NCBI GenBank assembly: GCA_963775125.1 | Contig: CAVZHQ010000005.1 | Span: 310,001 to 374,000, forward strand | Source of the DNA: JAHECQ01 sp963775125 | GTDB taxonomy: Bacteria > Actinomycetota > Acidimicrobiia > Acidimicrobiales > SZUA-35 | Direction: 5' to 3' | DNA length: 64,000 bases | In this document: one piece after another, positions 24,148-33,275 of the stretch | Position numbering within the stretch: the first letter of the stretch is position 1 | Layout: each line of letters begins with the position of its first letter | Position numbers and translations under genes: made by a program | The notes under the pieces: model-generated | What the model saw: only the letters and a program-made list of their open reading frames with translations | What the model was told of the DNA's origin: nothing | Databases searched by the model: none

Positions 24148-25574
24148 CGCGCCTGCATCGCCCGGTTGACCGCGCGGCGTTCGTCCCGTTCGAGCCTCCA
24201 CGTGCCGATGGCGAGGGTGACGAAGGCCAGCGCCACCCAGACGGTGAAGAAGGTGTTGGCCCGACCGAACGCGGCGAGCGCATCGGTCCGATCGGCCGAG
24301 CCCACGATGGCGACGGCTCCGGCGGTGCCCACTGCGGCAGCGATGTTGCGTACGGTGTTGAACGCCGCGTTGGTCTCGCCGAAGTTCTCGGCCGGGACGT
24401 GGTTGAGCGCGTAGCTGTTCATCTGGGGATGTGACAGGCCCCACCCGAGCCCGAACCCGCCGATCACGGGGGCCAGGTCGAGCCAGTAGTTGGGCTCGGC
24501 TCCGAGGCTGAACACCCCGTACGTGAGGGCACAGGTGCTGATGGCCGACCCGCCGATCATCAACCAACGTTGCCCGTACTTGTCGGCCAGTCGGCCACCG
24601 AGCAGCGACGCAGGACCGGCGAACGTAGGTCCGATGGTGATGGCCAGGCCGACATCGGTCCGGTCGTACTCCCAGATGCGAAGGAGGAACAGCGGCCACA
24701 CCAGCCAGATGGACTGCGAGGTGATCGAGATGAAGAAGTTGGCCACGTTCACCATCGCCACCGCGGGCACCCGCAAGAGCGCAAGGTTCAACAGTGGTGC
24801 GGGGTGACTGGCCGATCGATAGACGAAGACGATGGCCAACGCGAACGACTGAGCGATGACCAGCACGGTGGCCGCGCTGCTCCACCCCCAGGCCGTGCCC
24901 TGGCTGATGCCGACGATGAGCAGCGAGATGGCCGCCACCGCCAGCGCGGTCCCCCCGAGGTCGAGGCGGTTCTCGTTCTGTTCACCGACCGACTCTCGAA
25001 CGGTCACCCAGCTCAACAGCAGGGCGATGGCGGCCGCGGGGGCGCTGATGCCGTACACCCATCGCCAACTCATGGCGGCGAGCATCGCTGAAGCTGCGGA
25101 TGGAGCGATGAACGCCGACAGCGGTCCGGCAGCGGCCCACGTGGCCACTGCGGTCGATCGGCGGGAGTTGGGGAACTCGGGGAGGATCATGGAGAGGGAG
25201 GCCGGGATGACCATGGCTCCCGCAATGGCCTGGACGACACGCGCCGCGATCAGCAGCCAGATGGTGGGCGCGAATGCGGAGAGCAGGGCTGAGGCGCAGA
25301 ATCCGGCCATCCCGAACTGGAAGACCTTGCGGCGTCCGAGGCGGTCGGCGAGCCGTCCGCCGAGCGGCAGGAACGCTGCGGTGGCGATGAAGTAACCCGA
25401 TGCGACCCACGACAAGGTCCCTTCGCTCGCCGAGGTGAAGTCGTCGCCGATGGCGCTGAACGCCAAATTGGTGGCCGTCGAGTTGAAGCCGAACAGCACG
25501 TAGCCAGCGGCGCCGACAGCCAACGCCTGCCACGCTCGTCCGCTGACCCGTTCGGTGGGGGTAACCGAGGTCAC
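24144..25574 (-). CDS. MFS transporter, DHA2-type (14 TM) drug/metabolite exporter
   Basis: 476 residues with about 14 hydrophobic segments. The motif-A loop between TM2 and TM3 is GGRLADRLGRRKVF, and motif C-like text (SLSMILPEF) follows TM5. The length and helix number fit H+-antiporters of the DHA2 family. The GTG at 25574 is placed by TAGCGT 6 nt upstream. No regulator gene adjoins it; substrates are unknown. Confidence 0.85.
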   Translation of the reverse strand: MTSVTPTERVSGRAWQALAVGAAGYVLFGFNSTATNLAFSAIGDDFTSASEGTLSWVASGYFIATAAFLPLGGRLADRLGRRKVFQFGMAGFCASALLSAFAPTIWLLIAARVVQAIAGAMVIPASLSMILPEFPNSRRSTAVATWAAAGPLSAFIAPSAASAMLAAMSWRWVYGISAPAAAIALLLSWVTVRESVGEQNENRLDLGGTALAVAAISLLIVGISQGTAWGWSSAATVLVIAQSFALAIVFVYRSASHPAPLLNLALLRVPAVAMVNVANFFISITSQSIWLVWPLFLLRIWEYDRTDVGLAITIGPTFAGPASLLGGRLADKYGQRWLMIGGSAISTCALTYGVFSLGAEPNYWLDLAPVIGGFGLGWGLSHPQMNSYALNHVPAENFGETNAAFNTVRNIAAAVGTAGAVAIVGSADRTDALAAFGRANTFFTVWVALAFVTLAIGTWRLERDERRAVNRAMQAR

Positions 25575-25580
25575 CGGGCA

Positions 25581-25586
25581 ACGCTA
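25581..25586 (-). promoter_or_regulatory. Leaderless -10 (TAGCGT) for MFS exporter
   Basis: On the minus strand TAGCGT is followed by 6 nt (TGCCCG) and the GTG start at 25574. Confidence 0.55.
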
Positions 25587-25594
25587 GCCCCCGG

Positions 25595-26614
25595 TCAGCC
25601 GGCTGACCCCATGAGCCGCTCGGTGATTGCCGCCGCTGCAGCGACGCCGGAGAGGAACGCCCCCTCGACCTTGGGACCACCGAACGCGTCGCCTGCCAGC
25701 AGGACAGGCTGCGGGCGCTCGGCCGCGACGGCGAACCGTTCGGGCCAGGGGGTGACTGGCCCGGTAAATCGCCACTTCTTCAGCTGCACGTCGGCGAAGT
25801 CGCCGGGCTCGAGGCCGACAGCGGCGGCCGCCGACGACAACAAACGTGTCTTGATGTCGTTGTCGGGCATGTCCCACAATTCGGCGGAGAGCGCGTGGGC
25901 CGTATGAAAGGTCAGGGCAGGGATGGGGGAGATGCCCTTGCGCCGGTTCTCGGCGATGAAGCTGAACGCGGGATCGTCGGGTTGCTGGGTGGCGCCGGCC
26001 TCGGGCAGCCGGGGGGCGGTCCGAGGATCGACTGTGGCCAGGAGCGCAATACAGCGGTGATACGTGATCTCGGCGAGCGCTGGGTCGGCGGGCTTCACGC
26101 CACCCGCCGCCAGCAGCGCCAGCGACTGGGGGACCGGTGCGGTCAGCAAGACGGCGTCGACCTCGTCGGGCTCCCGGACCCAGTGATCGTGGGTCAGCGT
26201 CCAGTCGGTTGCACCCGGAATGATCGCAATGGTCTGGACCTTGGTGGCGATGGTTGCGCCGGCCCGAATCGCCTTGTCGGCGAGGTGGCGGGCCAGTGCC
26301 GACATGCCTCCCTCGGCCCGGTAGCGGGGAAAGCCGTCGACCTCGTCGAACCCCTGGCACCATTCGGCAATGGCGCCGGCTTCGATCCATGCATCGACGT
26401 CGGCTCGGAAGCGGTCGCTGCGGACCGTGAAGAACTGGGCGCCGTGGTCGAGGTACGCGGCCCCCATTCGCCGGGTGGCCAGACGCCCGCCCGGAGAGCC
26501 CCCGCGTTCGGTCACCAGAACCCGGTGCCCACTCGCAGCCAATTGTTCGGCGGCGACGAGGCCCGAAAGGCCCGCGCCGACGATTCCGATCGAGAAACCG
26601 GTCACAGATGTCAC
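25595..26614 (-). CDS. NAD/FAD-dependent oxidoreductase, renalase-like
   Basis: 339 residues. GIVGAGLSGLVAAEQL is the FAD/NAD dinucleotide-binding motif at the N-terminus. GGSPGGRLATRR followed by LDHGAQFFTVR is characteristic of renalase-type flavoproteins, and the C-terminal LLAGDAFGGPKVEGAFLSG closes the FAD site. Renalases oxidise misreduced dihydronicotinamides (alpha- or 6-DHNAD isomers) back to NAD, a housekeeping repair role that fits here. Start GTG 26614 is chosen because TAGGCT precedes it by 7 nt; GTG 26605 is the alternative. It is divergent from serA. Confidence 0.82.
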   Translation of the reverse strand: MTSVTGFSIGIVGAGLSGLVAAEQLAASGHRVLVTERGGSPGGRLATRRMGAAYLDHGAQFFTVRSDRFRADVDAWIEAGAIAEWCQGFDEVDGFPRYRAEGGMSALARHLADKAIRAGATIATKVQTIAIIPGATDWTLTHDHWVREPDEVDAVLLTAPVPQSLALLAAGGVKPADPALAEITYHRCIALLATVDPRTAPRLPEAGATQQPDDPAFSFIAENRRKGISPIPALTFHTAHALSAELWDMPDNDIKTRLLSSAAAAVGLEPGDFADVQLKKWRFTGPVTPWPERFAVAAERPQPVLLAGDAFGGPKVEGAFLSGVAAAAAITERLMGSAG

Positions 26615-26621
26615 ATGTTTC

Positions 26622-26627
26622 AGCCTA
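26622..26627 (-). promoter_or_regulatory. Leaderless -10 (TAGGCT) for renalase-like gene
   Basis: TAGGCT on the minus strand, 7 nt before GTG 26614. There are only 54 bp between the divergent starts of this gene and serA. Confidence 0.5.
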
Positions 26628-26668
26628 CGGCCGAGGCGATGATCGGGTTCGCAGGCATGCTTTTCTCC

Positions 26669-28243
26669 ATGACCACCCCGGCCAGAGTCCTCGTCACCGA
26701 AGAGATCGCCGAGAACGGCCTCGATCAACTGCGCGCCGCAGGCCACGTGGTCGATGTCCGACTCGACCTGAGCCCGTCCGATCTGCCGGCCGCGCTCGTC
26801 GGCGCCCAGGCGCTCATCATCCGCTCGGCCACCGACGTCACCGAAGACGTGCTCATGGGCGCCACCGATCTCCTGGTGGTCGGCCGCGCCGGTGTGGGAC
26901 TGGACAATGTCGATGTCGATGCCGCCACCAAGCGCGGGGTCATGGTGGTCAACGCCCCGCAGTCGAACGTCGTGTCCGCCGCCGAGCAGACCATGGCCCT
27001 CATCCTCGCCACTGCCCGCAACACCGCGCAGGCCGACGCCGCGCTGAAGGCGGGTCGGTGGGAACGGTCCCGCTGGACCGGTATCGAGCTCCAGGACAAG
27101 ACGCTGGCCATCATCGGCCTGGGACGCATCGGCAAGTTGGTGGCGCAGCGGTCGCTGGCGTTCGGCATGAAACTCATCGGGTACGACCCCTTCGTCTCCG
27201 AGGACCGGGCCCGCCAGATGTCGGTCGAGCTGGTCGACCTCGACACGCTCGCAGCCCGAGCCGACATCGTCACCGTCCACGTCGCCCGGACCCCGGAAAC
27301 CATCGGACTGATCGGCGCGGACTTCCTGGCCAAGGCCAAGCCAGGCATCCGCATCATCAACGTGGCTCGCGGTGGCATCGTCGACGAGGCGGCGCTGTAC
27401 GACGCACTGGTGTCGGGCAAGGTCGCCGGCGCGGGCCTCGATGTCTTCAAGACCGAACCCTGCACGGACTCACCGTTGTTCACGCTGCCGAACGTCGTCG
27501 TCACCCCGCACCTCGGAGCGTCGACCCACGAAGCGCAGGACAAGGCCGGCGTGACCATCGCCGAACAGATCAACCTGGCGCTCGCCGGAGACTTCGTGCC
27601 CTTCGCCGTCAACATCGATGCCGCCGAGGTCGCAGGAACCATGCGCCCCTTCCTCCCGTTGGCCGAACAGCTCGGCTCCATCTTCGGCTCGTTGGTCGGG
27701 ACGCTTCCCTCCGCCATCGAGGTCAAGTTCGAAGGCGACATCGGTGGCGTCGACAACAGCCTCGCTCGTCTCTCGGCGGTCAAGGGCATCTTGGCGGTGT
27801 CGCATGACGAGCCCGTGTCCTATGTGAACGCGGCATCGATCCTGGCCGAGCGGGGCATCACGGTCGACGCCGTCGCCCGCTCCACGACACGGGACTACGT
27901 CAACCGTCTCGAGATCTCCGGCGGCGGCCGGTCCGTTGCGGCAACGCTGCTCGGGTTGCGTGACGAGGCCCGCATCGTCGGTATCGACGGCCACGATCTC
28001 GACGTCCCGCCGTCGGACCACCTGCTCGTCATTCGCAACGACAACCGCCCCGGCATCATCGGCAAGGTCGGCACCGCCCTCGGCGACGCCGACGTCAACA
28101 TCGACGACATGGACGTCGGCCGAGACGTCGCCGGTCGCACCGCCGTCATGGTCATCGCCATCGGCGCCCAGATCTCCGCCGAGGTCCTCGCCACCCTGCG
28201 AGCCCTCGACGGCGTGATCTCCGTCGACTCCGTCAGCGTCTGA
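26669..28243 (+). CDS. serA: D-3-phosphoglycerate dehydrogenase, long (mycobacterial) type
   Basis: 524 residues. Domains in order: substrate/catalytic part, NAD-binding Rossmann fold (GLGRIGKLVAQR about 147-158), catalytic Arg/Glu/His (NVARGGIVDE, ...VTPHLGAST), then the intervening ASB domain (about 315-445) and a C-terminal ACT domain (HLLVIRNDNRPGIIGKVGTALGDA) that senses serine. It commits 3-phosphoglycerate to serine. Start options are ATG 26639, 26657 and 26669. The last gives the family-like MTTPARVLVTEEI and has CATGCT 7 nt upstream; the choice is moderate. Two hairpins follow the gene. Confidence 0.92.
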   Translation: MTTPARVLVTEEIAENGLDQLRAAGHVVDVRLDLSPSDLPAALVGAQALIIRSATDVTEDVLMGATDLLVVGRAGVGLDNVDVDAATKRGVMVVNAPQSNVVSAAEQTMALILATARNTAQADAALKAGRWERSRWTGIELQDKTLAIIGLGRIGKLVAQRSLAFGMKLIGYDPFVSEDRARQMSVELVDLDTLAARADIVTVHVARTPETIGLIGADFLAKAKPGIRIINVARGGIVDEAALYDALVSGKVAGAGLDVFKTEPCTDSPLFTLPNVVVTPHLGASTHEAQDKAGVTIAEQINLALAGDFVPFAVNIDAAEVAGTMRPFLPLAEQLGSIFGSLVGTLPSAIEVKFEGDIGGVDNSLARLSAVKGILAVSHDEPVSYVNAASILAERGITVDAVARSTTRDYVNRLEISGGGRSVAATLLGLRDEARIVGIDGHDLDVPPSDHLLVIRNDNRPGIIGKVGTALGDADVNIDDMDVGRDVAGRTAVMVIAIGAQISAEVLATLRALDGVISVDSVSV

Positions 28244-28254
28244 CCAGCCCCCAA

Positions 28255-28366
28255 CGAACTGCAGTACACGGACCGGGATTTCGCCGGTGTGTGCACTGCA
28301 GTTCGGAAACGCCGACGAACTGCAGTACAGGGACCGGCAGTTCGCCGGTGTGTGTACTGCAGTTCG
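28255..28366. terminator. Two tandem near-identical hairpins between serA and a convergent gene
   Basis: Units at 28255-28305 and 28316-28366 each run CGAACTGCAGT ... ACCGG ... CCGGT ... ACTGCAGTTCG, with perfect 11-bp outer and 5-bp inner arms. They repeat at a 61-bp interval and differ at a few loop bases. The position between convergent genes indicates a bidirectional terminator; there is no U-tract. Confidence 0.75.
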
Positions 28367-28378
28367 CTATGGGTTCGG

Positions 28379-30472
28379 TCAGGAGAAGGGGATCCAGGCG
28401 GTTTCGGTCAGGCCCTCGAGCGTGTTGGCCTTCACGCCGGCGTCGGAGACGCTGTAGAGGGTCTCGCCGATGACGACCGTGCGTCGGATCTCGGGCTGGA
28501 AGCTCCAGCAGTAGTCGGGGGAGGGGGCGGCGATACCGGTCGACCCTTCGACCGAGTCGCCCTCGGCAGGCTCCCGGCCTTCTTCGAGGATGCCGGTCTC
28601 GCATTGATCGGTGGTGGGGTGGCTGACCCGACCGAGTTCGGTCAGCGAGCCGTCCTGGTTGACCCGCACGACGACGGCGGCGCTGCCGCTGGCTTCGGTC
28701 TGGGTGTCCTCGTTCCAGCCCCACCACGAGATGGGCACCAAGGCCAGCCGACCCTCGACCAACCAGTTGAACGCTCGGGGATCGCCCTCGACGGCGCTGT
28801 AGGAATTGGCGCCCAACGCGAGCTGGGACAGGCGCTGGGGGTTGGCGGGATCCTTCACATCGAACACCGAGATCTGCGCGCCCAGGGTTGAACCCTGCTC
28901 GTCGGCGTCCTGGCCGATGCCGATCAGGGTGCCGTCGCCGACAGGATGGAGATAGGCCGAGTAGCCGGGGATCTTGAGCTCACCGACGACCTTGGGATTG
29001 GCCGGGTCGGCAAGATCGACCGAGTAGAGCGGGTCGGTTTGGCGGAAGGTCACGACGAAGGCCTGCGGGCCGAGGAAGCGGACCGCGAAGATCTGCTCGG
29101 TCTTGCCCAGTCCGCCTACCTGGCCGACTTGGTTCAGGGCTCCGTCGCGCTCTTCGAAGACGGTCACGAAGCTCTCCGAGGTGCTGCTCGATCCCCACGG
29201 CGATCCGTCGGTGGTCGCCACCCGGAGGAAGCCCTCGTGCTCCGACAGGCTGTACTGGCTCAGCAGGTGGCCACGGACCGAGCCCGATCCGGTGTAGGCC
29301 GTGGTTCCGGGATCGGAGATGTCGAAGCTGTGGAGTCCCGCCGAGAAACCTTCGTCCTCGATGAGGCTCCCGTCGTTGTCGTACTCGGGCCAGCGCTGGG
29401 TGGCCACGGTGAGTCGGCTGGTCGAGGCATACACGGTCTGACCGTCGGTGAGGACGGCAAGCGAGTCGACGGGGTCGAGGCCGGAGTCGGCGTCGACGGT
29501 CAGTACCGCGACGGTGCCGAAGCCGGAGAACTCGCCCGGCAGGTGGAAACGCTCGCAGTCGACGAGGCGACCCTGCTCGATCACGCTCTCGCCGTCGACC
29601 AGCCGGTAGGAGGGGAGCCACTGATCGATCGTGCTCTTGCGCAGAAGGTCCTGGTTCGCGGCCTTGGCGCTTTCCTCGGCCTCCGGGCTCGAGGGGAAGA
29701 GGAACGGGAACTGGCCAGTCGCCGCACTCAGGACGAAACGAATCGTGCCGTCGATCTCCCGTGCGGACAGTTGGCTGCCCTCGAACTCCAAGGTCCTGCC
29801 GATGGTGCCGGAGGCCAGGTCGACCTCGATGATCCGGGTCGTCGGCGTACCACCCCACCGCGGCATGATGTCAGCGTCGGAGAACGCCACTTCGGTCCAG
29901 CCGCTGGTGGTCAGGTACACGCGCTCGCCGACCAGGAACAGGTCGGTGGCCCATTGGTCGGGGGGAAGTTCGACGGTCTTGACCAGCGTCGGGGTTGTGC
30001 CCGACACATCGAGGATCTGAAGCTTGCCACCGGCGGTCACGACCATCCGCGAACCGTCGGTCTTCACCAGATCGGGCTCGTCGACGCCGGCCTCCTGGAC
30101 GTTGGTGCCGGTGAAGTCAGCGCCTTCGGCCGGTGCTGCGGCTCCCGCGTCGGCGGTGGCCGTCTGGCGTTCGGCGCCTCCACTGCTCTCCTCAACCGCC
30201 ATGGCGTCCTGCATGATGACCGGGCCACCCTGACCGAAGCCGTAGGGGCCCACACGTTCGAGTCCCTCCTCGATCAGGCGGGCGAGCAGAGCATCGCAAT
30301 CGCCCACGGTCTGCAAGCCCGAGGTGAGCGTGACATCGTCGCCGTCGATGTCGGTGACCTGGTCGGACGTATTCGGGTCGGCTGTCTCCGACCCGGTGCA
30401 CGCCGCGGCGCCGAGGGCGAAGGCAAGCAGGCCGGCAAACGCCCTGGCGGTAACGGTCTTGTGGGTGCGCAT
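28379..30472 (-). CDS. Secreted beta-propeller lipoprotein (Beta_propel family)
   Basis: 697 residues. The N-terminus has Arg/His/Lys then a hydrophobic stretch ending LGAAACTG, a plausible lipobox with Cys25. A disordered region (about 85-120, Ala/Glu/Gly-rich) follows, then the conserved FTGTNVQEAGVDEPDLVKTDG entry of the Beta_propel family (secreted propellers distantly related to WD-40) and repeated blades with LFLVGERVYLTT, ISDPGTTAYTG and VKDPANPQRLS types. Surface-exposed; function unknown, perhaps binding or sensing. The start has CAGGAG 8 nt upstream. The gene stands alone, with tandem hairpins at its 3' side. Confidence 0.85.
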   Translation of the reverse strand: MRTHKTVTARAFAGLLAFALGAAACTGSETADPNTSDQVTDIDGDDVTLTSGLQTVGDCDALLARLIEEGLERVGPYGFGQGGPVIMQDAMAVEESSGGAERQTATADAGAAAPAEGADFTGTNVQEAGVDEPDLVKTDGSRMVVTAGGKLQILDVSGTTPTLVKTVELPPDQWATDLFLVGERVYLTTSGWTEVAFSDADIMPRWGGTPTTRIIEVDLASGTIGRTLEFEGSQLSAREIDGTIRFVLSAATGQFPFLFPSSPEAEESAKAANQDLLRKSTIDQWLPSYRLVDGESVIEQGRLVDCERFHLPGEFSGFGTVAVLTVDADSGLDPVDSLAVLTDGQTVYASTSRLTVATQRWPEYDNDGSLIEDEGFSAGLHSFDISDPGTTAYTGSGSVRGHLLSQYSLSEHEGFLRVATTDGSPWGSSSTSESFVTVFEERDGALNQVGQVGGLGKTEQIFAVRFLGPQAFVVTFRQTDPLYSVDLADPANPKVVGELKIPGYSAYLHPVGDGTLIGIGQDADEQGSTLGAQISVFDVKDPANPQRLSQLALGANSYSAVEGDPRAFNWLVEGRLALVPISWWGWNEDTQTEASGSAAVVVRVNQDGSLTELGRVSHPTTDQCETGILEEGREPAEGDSVEGSTGIAAPSPDYCWSFQPEIRRTVVIGETLYSVSDAGVKANTLEGLTETAWIPFS

Positions 30473-30579
30473 GTGCGGACTCCTGGAGTCGTCGAGCGAT
30501 GAGTGCTGCTCTGACGAACCATCGGCAGAATCCGGTTCCGCGATGACCCCTCCGTCACCAATTTGTAATGATCGTCAGC

Positions 30580-31170
30580 TCACGCGGAGGGGAGCCAGCC
30601 GGCGCGTGTCGTCTCGAAGGCGCCGATGTCATCGACGCTTCGCATCGTGATGCCGATGTCGTCGAGACCTTGAAGGAAACGTTCCTGGGTGGCGGAGTCC
30701 ATGGGAAACTCGACCGAGAGGCCGAGTTCGGGGACCTCGACGAGGCGCCGTTCGACGTCGATGGTGATCTCGAGGTTGGGACTGGCATCGACGGCGTCGA
30801 GCAGTTGACGGGCGATCTCCGGCGACACCACCACGGGGATCAGGCCGTTCTTGGTCGAGTTGTTGCGGAAGATGTCGCCGAATCTCGAGGTGATGACGGC
30901 CTCGAACCCGAACTGCTGAATGGCCCACACGGCGTGCTCACGGCTGGAGCCGACGCCGAAATTCGGCCCGGCAATGAGGATGTTGGCGCCGGAGAAGCGC
31001 TCCTCGTTGAGCACGAAGGCCGGATCGTCCCGCCATTCCGAGAACAGGCCCTTCTCGAAGCCGGTCCGCTCGACCTGCTTGAGCCAATCGGACGGGATGA
31101 TCTGGTCGGTGTCGACGTCGGAGCGATCGAGCGGGACGGCTCGGCCAGTGACGACTCGGACTGCCTTCAT
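30580..31170 (-). CDS. leuD: 3-isopropylmalate dehydratase small subunit
   Basis: 196 residues, standard LeuD size. VPLDRSDVDTDQIIPSDWLK is the swivel-domain N-terminus, GPNFGVGSSREHAVWAIQQFGF the substrate-binding loop, and the C-terminal ITIDVERRLVEVPELGLSVEFPMD segment is complete. With LeuC it isomerises 2- to 3-isopropylmalate, and in citramalate users also citramalate to 3-methylmalate. It lies 51 nt downstream of leuC in the same direction. Confidence 0.95.
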   Translation of the reverse strand: MKAVRVVTGRAVPLDRSDVDTDQIIPSDWLKQVERTGFEKGLFSEWRDDPAFVLNEERFSGANILIAGPNFGVGSSREHAVWAIQQFGFEAVITSRFGDIFRNNSTKNGLIPVVVSPEIARQLLDAVDASPNLEITIDVERRLVEVPELGLSVEFPMDSATQERFLQGLDDIGITMRSVDDIGAFETTRAGWLPSA

Positions 31171-31221
31171 GGGGTTACCTGACTTTCAGATCGCGGGGTC
31201 ACTGGATCAGAAGTGGGGGGA

Positions 31222-32643
31222 TCAGAGGTCGGCCGGAGTGGCGAACCGACCGGCAATGGCGGTTGCGGCCGCAACCTCGGGTGAGACCAGATGGGTTCGA
31301 CCGCCGCGACCCTGTCGGCCCTCGAAGTTGCGGTTGCTGGTCGATGCCGAGCGCTCGCCCGGGGCCAGCTTGTCGGGGTTCATGGCGAGGCACATGGAAC
31401 AACCGGGCTCCCGCCAGTCGAATCCGGCGTCGATGAAAATACGGTGCAGTCCTTCGGCCTCAGCCTGGTGCTTCACCGCAAACGATCCGGGAACGACCAG
31501 GGTGCGCATGCCGTCAGCCACCTTGCGGCCCTCGGCGACCTTGGCTGCGGCCCGGAGATCCTCGATGCGGCTGTTGGTGCAACTGCCGATGAACACCGTG
31601 TCGACCTTGATGTCCTTGAACGGCGTATTGGCTTCGAGGCCCATGTACGTGAGGGCCCGGGCGGCGGCGTCGGCGTCGGCGGCGTCGGAGAAGCTGGCAG
31701 GATCGGGAACGGCTCCGGCGAGCGGGGCGACCTGACCGGGGTTGGTCCCCCACGTGATCTGCGGTCCGATGTCGGCGGCATCGAGGACGATCTCGGCGTC
31801 GAAGGTGGCATCGGGGTCGGTGGGAAGCGTGCGCCAGTAGGCCACGGCGGCATCCCAATCGGCACCCTTCGGCGCATGCTCGCGACCCTCGAGGTAGGCG
31901 AACGTGACGTCGTCGGGGGCGATCATGCCCGCTTTGGCTCCGGCCTCGATGGACATGTTGCAGACCGTCATCCGGCCTTCCATCGACAGGGCGCGAATGG
32001 CCTCGCCGCGATATTCGATGACGTGGCCGATGCCGCCGCCGGTGCCGATGCGCCCGATGATCGCGAGGATGATGTCCTTCGCCGTCGAACCATCGGGAAG
32101 CGTGCCGTTGACCGTGACGGCCATGGTCTTCGGCCGAGTCTGGGGCAGGGTCTGGGTGGCCAGAACGTGCTCGACCTCGCTGGTACCGATGCCGAAGGCA
32201 AGCGAGCCGAAGGCTCCGTGGGTGGCGGTGTGCGAATCGCCGCAGACGACAGTCATGCCCGGCTGCGTGAGGCCTTGCTCTGGTCCGATGACGTGGACGA
32301 TGCCCTGGCCCGGCGACCCCATCGGGTGCAGGGTGATCCCGAACTCGGCGGCGTTGGCCCGCATGACCTCGATCTGCTTGGCACTGATGGGGTCGGCGAT
32401 GGGCTGATCGATGTTCTCGGTCGGCACGTTGTGATCTTCGGTGGCGACGGTCAGTTCGGGGCGCCGCACCTTCCGTCCGGCCAGACGCAGACCGTCGAAC
32501 GCCTGCGGTGAGGTGACCTCGTGCACCAGGTGGAGGTCGATGTAGAGCAGATCGGGATCGCCCGTGCTTCCGTCACCGTCGTCTCCTCGCCGGACGAGAT
32601 GACTTTCCCAAAGCTTGTCGACCAGCGTGCGTGGTTCGGCCAT
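31222..32643 (-). CDS. leuC: 3-isopropylmalate dehydratase large subunit
   Basis: 473 residues. Iron-sulfur ligands are the Cys in GSCTNSRIEDL and the pair in EPGCSMCLAMNPD. GDSHTATHGAFGSLAFGIGTSEVEHVLATQTL and SNRNFEGRQGRGGRTHLVSP are aconitase-family landmarks. The start has CAGGAG 7 nt upstream and a TATGAT -10 about 45 nt away. It forms the leuCD operon, pointing away from leuB-ilvE-cimA. Confidence 0.95.
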   Translation of the reverse strand: MAEPRTLVDKLWESHLVRRGDDGDGSTGDPDLLYIDLHLVHEVTSPQAFDGLRLAGRKVRRPELTVATEDHNVPTENIDQPIADPISAKQIEVMRANAAEFGITLHPMGSPGQGIVHVIGPEQGLTQPGMTVVCGDSHTATHGAFGSLAFGIGTSEVEHVLATQTLPQTRPKTMAVTVNGTLPDGSTAKDIILAIIGRIGTGGGIGHVIEYRGEAIRALSMEGRMTVCNMSIEAGAKAGMIAPDDVTFAYLEGREHAPKGADWDAAVAYWRTLPTDPDATFDAEIVLDAADIGPQITWGTNPGQVAPLAGAVPDPASFSDAADADAAARALTYMGLEANTPFKDIKVDTVFIGSCTNSRIEDLRAAAKVAEGRKVADGMRTLVVPGSFAVKHQAEAEGLHRIFIDAGFDWREPGCSMCLAMNPDKLAPGERSASTSNRNFEGRQGRGGRTHLVSPEVAAATAIAGRFATPADL

Positions 32644-32687
32644 CGAATGCTCCTGTACCTGTGCCGGATGGGGCGTTGCGGTGGGCC

Positions 32688-32693
32688 ATCATA
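32688..32693 (-). promoter_or_regulatory. -10 element (TATGAT) for leuCD
   Basis: TATGAT on the minus strand is the best -10 in the window. It predicts a 38-nt leader ending with CAGGAG before leuC. That leader is too short for a T-box and encodes no Leu-rich peptide. Confidence 0.45.
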
Positions 32694-32717
32694 CGACCGA
32701 AGGCCCCGATTGGCCCA

Positions 32718-32777
32718 GGCCCAGACGTCGATGGCCCAGACCTCGATGGCTCAGACGTCGCTGGCTCAGACGTCGAT
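32718..32777. repeat. 15-bp tandem repeat (x4) at the greA 3' end
   Basis: Four units, GGCYCAGACSTCGMT, at 32718-32732, 32733-32747, 32748-32762 and 32763-32777. The unit nearest greA contains its TGA (32766-32768); the others repeat that end further downstream. Confidence 0.88.
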
Positions 32778-33236
32778 CGATATGACCGTGACCGAGATGA
32801 GACCGCCCGGCGCCTCGTACTTGACGGTCTGGCCCTTCTTTGCCCCGATCAGTGCTCGACCCATGGGGGAGCCGGGCGACATGACCACGAGGTTGTCCCG
32901 TCGTTCCTCGATGGAGCCGATGAGGTAGGTCTCGACCTCGGGGTCGCCCTCGTACTGCACGCCGACGACGCAGCCCTCACGAACCAAGTCAGCCGTAGGG
33001 CTGGCCTCGACGATCTCGGCATCGAGAATGATTCGGGCCAGCTGCATGATGCGGCCCTCCATCTTGCCTTGTTCTTCCTTCGCGGCGTGGTAGTCACCGT
33101 TCTCGGAAAGGTCGCCCAGCTCCCGAGCTGTCTCGATCTTCTTGGCGATCTCGATGCGGCCCCTGCTGGTCAGGTCGTCGTGTTCGGCCGCGAGGCGATC
33201 GAATGCTTCTTGGGAGAGCTTCTGACGGTCGGCCAT
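32766..33236 (-). CDS. greA: Transcription elongation factor GreA
   Basis: 156 residues. The N-terminal coiled coil (about 8-75) includes the tip DLSENGDYHAAKEEQ with the acidic residues that enter the RNA polymerase secondary channel, and the C-terminal FKBP-like domain ends GALIGAKKG-type (MGRALIGAKKGQTVKY). It rescues backtracked polymerase by stimulating RNA cleavage. Start ATG 33236 has TATTCT 6 nt upstream (leaderless). The last three residues and the stop come from a 15-bp tandem repeat. Confidence 0.94.
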   Translation of the reverse strand: MADRQKLSQEAFDRLAAEHDDLTSRGRIEIAKKIETARELGDLSENGDYHAAKEEQGKMEGRIMQLARIILDAEIVEASPTADLVREGCVVGVQYEGDPEVETYLIGSIEERRDNLVVMSPGSPMGRALIGAKKGQTVKYEAPGGLISVTVISIDV

Positions 33237-33242
33237 CGGAGC

Positions 33243-33248
33243 AGAATA
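33243..33248 (-). promoter_or_regulatory. Leaderless -10 (TATTCT) for greA
   Basis: Minus-strand TATTCT, then 6 nt (GCTCCG) and the ATG at 33236. Confidence 0.55.
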
Positions 33249-33275
33249 GCCGCCCCGACGCGGTTGCCGGTTCCG

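Noticed and set aside
25895..26638. Upstream extension of serA
   Set aside because: The in-frame open stretch is antisense to the renalase-like gene and carries no dehydrogenase sequence.
32644..32717. T-box or Leu leader peptide upstream of leuC
   Set aside because: The predicted leader is about 38 nt and contains no Leu-codon run or specifier-loop structure.
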